Positions 11,765 to 23,200 of a stretch of 64,000 nt of DNA are shown here, piece after piece. Position numbers and translations under genes: made by a program. The stretch is taken from the NCBI RefSeq assembly GCF_036711975.1, contig NC_091976.1, positions 23,870,001 through 23,934,000 of the forward strand. The letters are read 5' to 3'. The stretch's first letter is position 1; the number at the start of each line of letters is the position of its first letter. The stretch is from Onthophagus taurus (Eukaryota; Arthropoda; Insecta; Coleoptera; Scarabaeidae). Below the pieces are notes generated by a model. The model was not told the DNA's origin and ran no database searches. It saw only the letters and a list, made by a program, of their open reading frames with translations.

Positions 11765-12556
11765 TATAGAGGTTGTCACACAAAAGCGTCCTAAGCTGTA
11801 ACTCTGCTATTTACATTCCAATTTTCATGAGCCAGGTATCAAATGAAATGGTATGACGAATACTATGTTTCATGCTGCAAATAAATTTTTTTCAATACCA
11901 TCTTCAAGCTTTCAAGCGATTGTCAACTTTTGATTTTCAAAATGCTCGGTATATACTTTTTTGCGTCATTGGATAGAGATTTTTTTTTGAATCCATTGAT
12001 GTACAGGATGGGCAAATTTGGGTGTTATTATAGGCTATCTCAGAAACTATAAGAGCTTGATAGAAAAGAAGATAGAGGCTTCTTTTGTTGTTAAGTTATA
12101 GCCAAATTTTTGATTTCAAAAAACGCTCGTATTACGTTTATTTTTCAAATTAGAGAAATGGGGTTGATACGTTCTTAAGACACTTTTTTAAGTAGAATAT
12201 ACTGCCGTTGAAAAATTTTAAACATACTTTATGATTTTGGAGATACAACACAAAGTTGTGTTTTTTTAAATACAAACCATACTTGATTATTATGTTACTA
12301 AAAAGAGCATATTTTTAGCTTTCCAATAATGTATTGCATGTATGGTGTATTTGCAGAAAATAAGCGTTAACTTTCAATTTCAAAATAGTAAGCGGTAATG
12401 TTTGAAATTTTGATAACTGTCGCGACAGTTATTTATAACACACTTATAACTGACAGTGGAGCAATTTGAACAAAAAAAATGTAATACATAGCTCATGAAA
12501 ATCTGAATGTAAATGACAGTTACAGCTTGGGACGTTTTTTATGTGACACCTGTATA
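11765..12556. mobile_element. Foldback/MITE element 4 (about 790 bp)
   Basis: The left end TATAGAGGTTGTCACACAAA and the right end, read in reverse complement as TATACAGGTGTCACATAAAA, pair imperfectly over about 75 bp. The shared features include AGCTGTAACT and TTTACATTC. It is non-coding. Confidence 0.65.
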
Positions 12557-12683
12557 TTAAGCTTAATACCAATAAAAACTAACAGGCTATCAAGCTGTGT
12601 ACCCATTCTCAGGATTTACTAGTCCACTTAAATAACTAATTGCAAAAAATTAGTATTTATTAAATTCAAATATATTAAATAAA

Positions 12684-13926
12684 TCATTTATTATTATTAA
12701 AATTTTTAATAGAATCCTTTAAATTAGCCCAATCAGGAAATCTATTCTCCTCAAAATACTGCTCCTTTGTTACAGCTTTTAACTGCACAATATCAGTAGC
12801 TCCATAAATAGCCCCTAAAACATTAAAAATCAAATAAAATGATTTATAATAAACTCCTACCAAACTAACCTCCCAACCAAGCTGTATAATTATCTTTAGC
12901 AGGCGGAGTATGAAATAAAAACCTTTTAATCTTCTTGAACTTACTGTACCGTTCATTTTTTAATTGCCTATACAATTCATCTCGAAGTCGAGCTTTAAAT
13001 CCAGGAGCCATGGCTGTGCCACCAATCAAAACGATATTTTCGGCCAATTTTTCCCTTGAATCAACATCAACTTGAGATAAAGCGTCCAAAATCATTGTTG
13101 ATATGCATTGATGGTCGTTGTCTTCTTCGAATAATAACTCGTAAGTTAATTCGCGGACTTTTCCCGAAATATTTAACGTTTTCGAACCTCCATATGGATA
13201 TTTAATGTTTGGGCATGGTTTTAAACCGGGATTATTCGATAATATCTTTTCGGCACGATCTCGTTTGGTTACAAAACAACAACGAACTTTTATATCTTCT
13301 AAAATTGATTCTTCAATGTTTTGGATGCCCATGTTATCGTTTGTAAGCAGGGTTTTTAATTTTTTATGTATAGCGTTTGCTCCTAATGGTAAAGCTTGCC
13401 AAGCATGGATTAAAGGGAATCCGTAACAAACAGGGATTGCGATAGCTTCCGTGTAACCGATATCAAGGACTAAACCTGTATCGATCGCTAAAGTTGCTAA
13501 CGATACTAAATGCGACGGTAAAACTAAGATTGAAGAAACTTCGTAATGATAAAAAAGTACTTTAGCTAAGGTTTCTCTAAATAAGGTTGTTGAAAGTAAT
13601 GATTCAACAATAATAACTGGGCGATCTTTTGGACTGATTAAAGCATATTTAAAATATAACATCTGTATGAAATCAACAAGGAGGTCATAAAGATCTTCTT
13701 CTGATTCATAATCGTAAATTTTCCGTAATTGTCCCGTCTTTTTATATTCAACTTCAGTTGGGATGATTGCTCGAGGTGAAAATTCACCATTAAAACCAAC
13801 CCTTAAAAAAATTCCTTTAATAATTTGAATTATAAATAATATAACCTACTTGGTATAAGCCGCCCCTATATCGATTACAAAGATTATTTTATCTGTAATA
13901 GCCCCATAACCTTCATAAAGAGGCAT
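12684..13926 (-). CDS. Arp10: Actin-related protein 10 (dynactin pointed-end complex)
   Basis: Three exons join in phase to 380 codons (379 aa): 13850-13926 (ATG at 13926), 12870-13801 and 12684-12814 (TGA). The N-terminus MPLYEGYGAI, followed by FVIDIGAAYTK and VGFNGEFSPR, matches ACTR10. An actin fold follows, with the phosphate-loop region VLDIGYTE, LIGGTAMAPGF and WLGGAIYG. Arp10/Arp11 caps the pointed end of the Arp1 filament in dynactin together with p62, p25 and p27, and supports dynein cargo transport. The length fits insect Arp10 (about 378 aa). It shares a 369-bp divergent promoter region with the ATP13A gene. No lesions are seen. Confidence 0.94.
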
Positions 13927-14295
13927 TTCGGTAGTGACTCAATCTCAGTGACGTTTGAGGTTATGTTTAAACGTCAAAGAAATTGTTTGTTTTTTCGATT
14001 CGTAGAAGAGATTATTTATTGAGTTATAAACACAAAAATGTTATTAAATGTATTTTTAAGTTATTGTTTAACAATAACAACTTCTTATCGGAATAAATTT
14101 AAAATAATAAATTTTTATTTTTGACAATCACTTCTACCAACATAAACACACTAAATATTAAACTATTCTATAACTATTAACTATTAAATAAAGTGGATTG
14201 TTTAGATGAATTCTCTTTGTCGTTTGATAAATTTAATGTTTTTGAAGAGTTGAGGTAATAATTTTGACGAAAATTATTTAAAGTGTGAAGAAAAT
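13927..14295. promoter_or_regulatory. Divergent promoter region, Arp10 / ATP13A
   Basis: Only 369 bp separate the two start codons. The interval holds GTGACGTTTGAGG (about 13949), AGGTTATGTTTAAACGTCAA (about 13958) and TGACAATCACTTCTACCAAC (14122-14141). Similar TTGACGTTTC motifs cluster in the Asna1/Tmem165 divergent promoter. That these motifs act in transcription is inference. No TATA box is clear. Confidence 0.55.
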
Positions 14296-17200
14296 ATGCC
14301 TGGAGACAGGTATTCCTCAGGTAAGAAGTAGTTTTGTGTTAAAATTTTTTATTATAATTATTATCTATTATTATTAATAAATAAATTTTAGAATATGAAC
14401 TAATAGGAGATTATTTCGAACAGAATTTGAATAATGGAGTCGATAGAGTTTACACTATTATTGGGTATACAGAAGACAGGAAAAAATCAATTTTCTTTCA
14501 TTTACTATGCATTTTATTTCTTGGAATCCCTTACGTAATTTTTACTTGGTACCCTAATTATAAAGTTTTTAAATTTAAAAAATCTCCTCTTTCTACAGCC
14601 GATATTTTGTTAGGTAAACGAAATTTTTATTTTAAATTTTGATGGTTTACATAACCTCAATTTAAATAAAAATTCAAGAACCATCATGTGGCTTAAAAAT
14701 CGACGATTTTTTTTTAATCAATGTAAAATGACCGAAAAAACATTGAAAATAAAAAGAAAGTGCGGAAAAGTGTTAAACATATAAAAAAATCACATTAGAC
14801 TTTCAATGTGACGTCACGTTTTGTGACGTCACAAGCAGTGTTAACCAGAGTGCGGGAAGTTAGCCCCAAATTTCTTGATTTTTAAATTTTTCATTGTTGT
14901 TCTAGATTGTTATAGAGTCGTTTCCAAAGCGGCAAATAGAAAAAATAAAAACCGGCGAGAAAAACCGAAAAAACGGGGTTTTGACCCCCATTTTTGGAAA
15001 AACCTAATTTTCTTTGTTATTCTGGATTGTTCTAGTTATTGTTCTAGAAAATCAAAATTATGGTATACATCATTACGAAGTTATAACTAAAAATAGGTTT
15101 GGCTGCCAAAATGTCTACTTGATTGTATAGTTTTTCTATTTTTAATTCCATATTACAAAGATATACTTATTATACCTAAAGCAATCTGGAACAGCTACTA
15201 TTTTCACTAGAACAACTGTATAAAGGACACTTTACTCTTTAAAAATTAAAATTTTTCGAAGTTTCAGTCAGTAATTCTTGCATGAGTGGTTTTAAATTAC
15301 ACCGTAAGGATTAAAACATAGAAACACATAGAACAATCTAAAATAACTCAAACTTTGCTGATTCAAATTATTCTAGATGTGCTTTACGTTCAAATTAGGG
15401 AAAAAAATTAATTTAATTTTTTTAACATTAATTTTGCGAAATCATATCTTCTTAAAAATACTTAATTATTTTATATATTCAGCAGGGCCACTCTGGTCGA
15501 CATGTTAGCACGGATCTTCAAGTTTCTGTTATTCAGCGTTTATGAAATCGGTTTCGGAAGACTGGCCAACATGTTAGAGGAACTGGACAAGGTCGAAATC
15601 GAAAAACTACTCAAAATCACAGCACGAGACCTCCTAAACGACCTAAGACGAGCACATGGAATAGAAATTTCTGATCAAGCTGTTAGAAATAGATTAAAAG
15701 AAGCTAATTTGAAACCTAGAAGACCTGTCCGCGAACCACGCCTTACGCAGCATCACAAAGCAGCGCGAATGAGGTTTGCTCTGGATCACAGAGATTGGCA
15801 GCTTCGTCACTGGATACCTGTACTGTTTACAGACGAGTCCAGATTTCGTTTCACTTGTTGCGACGTGTATATAGTCGTCCTGGTGAACGCTACGCAGTCG
15901 CTACTATACAGGAAGTGGATAGATTTGGTCGGGGATCTGTTATGGTTTGGGCTGGAATCAGTAGAGACAACAAAACTGATCTTGTTGTTGTTCCTGGTAG
16001 TCTAAATGCCATGAATTACATCGAAAACATCTTGGAGGACCATGTGGTGCCTGCTTCATATAGGTTCGGTGAAAATTTCATCCTAATGCAGGACAATGCA
16101 AAGCCACATACCACCGGTATCACCAGAAATTTTTTGCAAGAACGTGGAATTCAGGTTATGGAATGGCCGGCGTTAAGTCCTGACCTGAAACCTATTGAAC
16201 ACGTCCTATTCAACTGAGATAGCAAAATAGCAAGGTCTATAGAAGATAAGGTTACCCAATGCTGATTCTCCTCCTCTGAGGGGCAAGGTGGGTCAGTGAC
16301 GTAGCTGGTTCGATGAACAACACAACACGATGCGAGGTTTAAATATTTTATATAGACTGTACCACAGTATTCTGCGGGGTAATAATCGATACTACAGAGG
16401 CATAGGGAATTAGGTAACCTTATGTTCTATAGACCTTGGCAAAATAGCAGTAGCTAACCATGGCAACCAACAGTTTTAGATATCAAAAATTAATCATTGT
16501 CTTAATAAAATATCTGAAACAACTGCTATTTTTCTACCTCCAATGAATTTGAAATCATGAAACTTTAAGACAATATTTCTCGAAAATTTTGTTATGTAGC
16601 TAATATTAATTTTGGCAGTACCAAATTCAGAAAAAAAATCCTATTTCGTATTCCATAATAAAAATGGGATTGCTATTTAAAAAAAAATAGCGATAACGTC
16701 ATAACTTGTAACTTTTTATAACGTTATAACTTGTTAAAAATGGTGGAAAAAATTGATATCTATACCAAAAAATTGCAAAAAATGTAAACCCTTAGACCCG
16801 TCTCAGCGATTTTTCCATAAACTATTATATTCGTTTTTTTAAATGAAATATATTGTGTGACATATCATTGAAATCAGAATTAATTATCCTATTTTTTTAT
16901 GTGAAAATCAAATATGGCACGAAAACGAAACGTCGGAGAAAATTTTTAGTTATGTCATGACATTTTTCATAAAAGTTGCCTTAAGAATGTTTTTCTAGAT
17001 TCACGAAAAAACGAAAAATAAAGAAGTTACAGGCAACAAACGAAAAAGTATTTTTTTTTGTTTTTCGCCATATTTTAAAAACTAAAATGGCTAGATCCAA
17101 AAACTTTGTTGAAAAATGATGTGTTCTAAGATACGTAACTTTGCCCCCATTTAACTGTTTCTGTACGTCTCATGGTTTTTGAGATCCCAATGGTGGGGGT

Positions 17201-20200
17201 CGAATTTGAATTACCCTGTTATTAACTTGAATTAATATATCTTTGTGTGGGTGGGACACAGAGATATTTAGTTTTTAATACAATACAAATAGTGTATTTT
17301 TGTTTTCTGATCGAAGAGGTGGATTATTCATTTGTTGATTTATTATTTTTTTTTTAAGTCTCCATTTTGCTGTATTTTTAGGAAGATATAATTTTGCAAA
17401 ATTAATGTCCGTGTAACCAGAAAAACCTTTCTTTCCCTAGTTTAAACGTAAAACACCTAGAACAATTTGAATCAGCAAAGTTTGAGATATTTTAGATCGT
17501 TATATGTTTTTTAATTGTTATTGTGTAATATAAAACCGCTGACGCAAGAATTACTGACTGAAACTTCCAAAATAGAGTTGTTCTACTGAAAATAATAGCT
17601 GTTTCAGATTGCTTTAGGTATAATAAATATATATTTGGATTTTGGAATTGAAAATAGAAAAACTATGGTCACAGCAATCAACTAAACATTTTGGCAGCTA
17701 AACCTATATTTAGTTTTAACTTCGTAATGCTGTATCCCATAATGTTGGTTTTCTAGAACAATAACTAGAACAACAAAGAAAATCTGATTTTTCCAAAAAT
17801 GGGGGGCTACCTTCCCGCACTCTGTTAACCAAACATTTTCCTATTAAACTAAATCAACACCTAACCTACAAATTGTTTATTTTATAGACACCCACAAAAT
17901 CAATCTGAAAACCTTAAGAGTAAAGTTATTTTCACTAAACTAGATTACAACGTATATTTTCGGATGAAACATCTTGTTTTTCTTTGGCTTTCGATGCCTA
18001 ACGACTGACTAGCTACCTGTCGTTAGATAGACTGTGTGTCAATAGACTCTGTATTAATACTAGAATTAACACTAGATCAAAAAATACAAACATTCGGATT
18101 TAGTCGCACGTCTCTCAAGACGGCTAAACCCGAATGATTCTGTCTTGCGTTAGTTCTTGTGATAGTGTAAAACTAGAACTAACACTAGACCTAGAACTAG
18201 AAAGAACTAGAGAAAGTATGATGAACGCGACATGATGATTCTTGAATTATACCAAATTGTATGCTTGGTTTCAACTTTTTTTAAAATAATTTTTTTTAGT
18301 AAATGATAACTCGGGGAAATATGCACTAATAAAAACACAAATGGTATACATAAATATTTCTATTTTTCCGTCACGTATCATTCGGTTCTTTACTCACCAC
18401 CACACTAAATTTATTTGGTTGGATGAACATCAACGATTTGGGTGTATCGATGAGTTTTGTCCATCGATAACTTTTCAAGAAATTTTAGAAAATTCAACGG
18501 GATTAAGTGAAAAGGAACAATTAGAATAGTACGTATATAAAAAATTGCAAATAAATTTGGTTTAATTCTAAAATTTTTAGTTTAAAATTTTATGGTCTTA
18601 ATAAAATTGACGTCGAAATCAAATCTTATTGGAGATTATTCATCGATGAAGTTTTCCATCCTTATTATATCTTTCAAGTTTTTTCTATAATTGTTTGGTC
18701 ATCTGATAATTATGTAATTTATGCCGTTTGCATTTTAGTTTTAAGTGTTATATCAGCCGTTGCAGGATTAATTGAAACCAGAAATGTAAGTTAACAAATT
18801 TATAACACAGGGGAACAAAAAAGAATTTTTTTTTTGTGGCATAAGTTTATGGAGTCAATTTAAATAATGAAGTATTCAGCCTATACATTATTTCGTTTGA
18901 ATTGACTCTGGTTTTCATAATTACTAACATTATTATTTATGCCAAGCTGAAGGGAGCAGTCCCTTTCGTCACCGCGATCTATAAAATCTATTGTAACTTT
19001 AAGCCTCCAATAGTTTAGGACAAATGTACAGTATTGGAAAAAGTAGAGATTTTTTTATATTAAATTTTAAATTTATGTTTTTCGTCAGGTTTGACATTAC
19101 TATATGATTACTATGGCAATGTGTATTATGTAGTAATTGTGTAGCCGAAATTTGACAAAGATAGTTTTATTTTTATAGAAATTAAACAGAATGGCAGAAG
19201 TTGAGTTGGAAAAAAGTAGAACAACTTAACAATTTATAGGTAAATAACAGTAATAATTGAATAAAAAGCAAAGATTTTTTAGTACTTTGGCAAAGCAGCG
19301 TCTGCTGCGTTGATTTGGGAAAACAAAATTAAAGATATTAAAAGTAGGAATAAATTTATTAGTGTACAGAGAGTGTTAGGTTTAAAAGCTGCTAGGGCAT
19401 TTAGTACTGCATCTAATGATGCTTTTGGTGTTTTATCAGGGCTTTTACCAGCAGATTTAAGATTTAAAGAAATTGCAATTTGGCAAAATTTGTATAATTT
19501 ACTAGAGTAGATCTTAACCAGGACAAAATAGAGAAAGAGGCTAAATTCGTTACGGAGATACATCTATATTCTGGATTTTAATACAAAGAAAACTGTGTTG
19601 TATAAAGGATTTCAAATTTTTACAGACGGAGCAAAGAATAGAGATAGTGTTGTGCTGCTTTTGTTGTTTTTTGTGATGACGTTGAAATTTATTTCGAAAA
19701 AATTAAATTAGGTGCGTTATGTGATAATTACCATGCAGAATTATTGGCAGTGAATAGTGCGATTAAATATGTTATTAAAGAAAAGTTAGATAAATGTGAA
19801 ATATATAGTGATAGTATTTCAGTATTAAAAGACCTAAAGAACATGAGGAAACCATCTATTTTGCAAAAGGATACTTGGAATTTGATTAAAGAATCAGGTA
19901 GCAACATAGATTTCTTTTGAATTAAGGGTTACTCTGGAATCAAGGGTAATGAAAGAACGGATCAATTGGCTAGAGAAGCTTCGATCTGCGAAGATTTACA
20001 AATTGATTTAAATGTGATTTCTAAGAGATCAGTAGGGCACGGAACTTTTGTAACAAAACGATACGATTTCCCCCCTCCACTCGTTCTCAGCAGAAAATTT
20101 CATACAAAAGTTGTTCTAAATTAAATTTTAAAACGATTTTCTCAATAAAAATATATATATAATTTTTTTTTGAGATTATGTTCTTAATTATTGATCAAAT

Positions 20201-23200
20201 CAAAAATTTTTATTAACAATATTTGTTTAGAATTACTTCAGGAACAGTGTTTGTTAATACAATTTTTTGCTAAGTTGAAATTTTAATTTCCCTCTGAATA
20301 GTATGCTATCAAAATTAATTATCTCAACAATTATTGTTTTTATTAAAAAATGTTTTAAATAAAATTTGTTTCAATTTCGATTTTGAATCAATTATCTTAA
20401 TAAAAAATGTTTACATCTCTATTAATTAAGCATCTAAGTATAATTGTGTATAAAAACGGAAAAATTATTATTTTGAGGTTATCTCCTTAATTATTGATTA
20501 AATCAAAAAAAAAATGTTGACAAAGTTTGTTTAGAATTGTTTCAGGAACAATTTTTGTTAACACAATTTTTTTCTAACTTGATATTTTAATTTCCCACTG
20601 AATAGTATGCTACAAAAATTAATATTTTTGAGGTTATATCGTTATTGTTGATTCAATCAAAAAATGTTGTTAACAACATTTGTTTAGAATTACTTCAGGA
20701 ACAGTGTTTGTTAATACAATTTTTTGCTAACTTGAAATTTTAATTTCCCTCTGAATAGTATGCTATCAAAATTAATTATCTCAACAATTATTGTTTTTAT
20801 TAAAAAATGTTTTAAATAAAATTTGTTTCAATTTCGATTTTGAATCAATTATCTTAATAAAAAATGTTTACATCTCTATTAATTAAGCATCTAAGTATAA
20901 TTATGTATAAAAACGGAAAAATTATTATTTTGAGGTTATCTCCTTAATTATTGATTAAATCAAAAAAAAATGTTGACAAAGTTTGTTTAGAATTGTTTCA
21001 GGAAAAATTTTTGTTAACACAATTTTTTTCTAACTTGAAATTTTAATTTCCCACTGATTAGTATGCTACAAAAATTAATATTTTTGAGGTTATATCCTTA
21101 TTGTTGATTTAATCAAAAAATGTTGTTAACAAAATTTGTTTAGAATTACTTCAGGAACAGTGTTTGTTAATACAATTTTTTGCTAACTTGAAATTTTATT
21201 TTCCCTCTGAATAGTATGCTATCAAAATTAATTATCTCAACAATTATTGTTTTTATTAAAAAATGTTTTAAATAAAATTTGTTTCAATTTCGATTTTGAA
21301 TCAATTATCTTAATAAAAAATTTTTACATCTCTATTAATTAAGCATCTAAGTATAATTATGTATAAAAACGGAAAAATTATTATTTTGAGGTTATTTCCA
21401 TAATTATTGATTAAATCAAAAAAAGTTGTTGACAAAGTTTGTTTAGAATTGTTTCAGGAACAATTTTTGTTAACACAATTTTTTTCTAACCTGAAATTTT
21501 AATTTCCCACTGAACAGTATGCTGTTCTTTTAATCAAGATTTTCTGAGAACGAGTGGAGGGGCGAAATGGTATCGTTTTGTTACAAAAGTTCCGTGCCCT
21601 GGAGATCAGTGAAAAATAGGACTAGGAAATTAATGTTGAAAAATGGCAAGATGGATGGGATAACTCAGTGACTGGGAGGTTGACTTATCAGTTTACACCA
21701 AGAGTTGGTAGATTTTTAAAACCCGAAACTGTAGAGTTAATTACTGGTCATGGCAATTTTGAGGAGTATTTAAATAGAATCGGAAAATTAGAATCTCCGT
21801 TGTGTATGTGTGGTGATGAAATCGGTCAAATTTGTTTTTACACTTAAATAGAACATGCATAGAACATGTTCTATTTAAGTGTAAAAACAAATTTGAGGAA
21901 AGGTGTAGATTGGCGAATAGCATGTTAGTTAAAGGAGATACCCCACAAATGTATGATTAATTTTATTATTTTTTGCATAATTTATAAGACTTTCTTTATT
22001 TGCAATCATTTGATAATAAAATAAACGTTTTAAAAATATTCTCCTCTTTTTAAAATTTAATTTCCAGTATAAATGGATAAATGGTATTAATCTTATTTAT
22101 GTATTTATTTTTTTTTTCAGCAAAGTGTTGCTTTACACGATTTAGTTGCATCTTCAACATGTACTCAAGTACAAATTTTACAACGGAATTCTGATACTAC
22201 CTCCTCGAATGCTTTAATTGCAATAGAAGCATCTCAATTAGTACCAAATGATTTATTGGTTATTCCTAGAAATGGATGTGTTATGCCATGTGATGCTGTT
22301 TTAATAGCAGGAAATTGTATAGTAAATGAAAGCATGTTAACGGGTAAATAAATTTAATTAATTTTATTTAGGAACTAATTTTGAATTAAATTTTAGGTGA
22401 AAGTATTCCAGTTACAAAAACTCCCCCTCACGAAAGCGATGAAATTTACAACCCAGATTCTCATAAACGCAACACTTTGTACAGTGGGACACATATTATT
22501 CAGTCTCGTTATTACGATGACAAATATGTTTTGGCTAGGGTTATAAAGACTGGGTTTGATACAACCAAAGGGGCCCTTGTAAAAAGTATTATGTTCCCAA
22601 CTCCGATTGGTTTGGAATTTTATAAAGATGCGATGAAATTCGTGCTGTTTTTATTTTTAATTGCCGGCTCAGGAATGTGTTATTGCCTCTATTTATATAT
22701 AAATAGAGAGGCGGCAGTACAAGATATTATTTTACGTGTTTTGGATATTGTTACAATCGTAGTTCCTCCAGCTTTACCCGCAGCAATGACTGTTGCGACT
22801 GTTTATAGTCAAAATCGGCTGAAAAAAATTGGAATTTTTTGTATTAGCCCAGCTCGAATTAACATTAGTGGAAGAATTAAATTGATTTGTTTTGACAAAG
22901 TAACTTTTTTTTATAAGTAATTTTGTTTTATTAATAAAAAATCATTTTAGACGGGAACTTTAACAAACGATGGTTTAGATTTAAGCTCAATCGTTCCTTC
23001 AGACAATGCAACGTTTTTAAATCCGATTCCAAATCCGTTACTTTTGGACTTAAAAAGTCCTTTATTACAAGGAATGGCAACTTGTCACTCTTTAACACGG
23101 ATTAACGACGAGATTACAGGCGACCCATTAGATTTAAATATGTTTAATACTACAGGATGGGAATTAGAAGAAACCGGCGAATCTGAAAGTACTCGTTACG

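Larger units (their letters stand above)
14840..17831 (+). mobile_element. Tc1-like transposon with long (about 400 bp) TIRs, decayed
   Basis: The left end GTTAACCAGAGTGCGGGAAG and the right end, in reverse complement GTTAACAGAGTGCGGGAAGG, begin inverted repeats of roughly 400 bp (about 14840-15400 and 17440-17831). They share GGTTTGGCTGCCAAAATG-like and TTGTTCTAGTTATTGTTCTAGAA-like segments. Between them lies a broken Tc1 transposase. A 207-bp MITE is nested at 16232-16438. It sits in intron 2 of the ATP13A gene. Confidence 0.8.
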
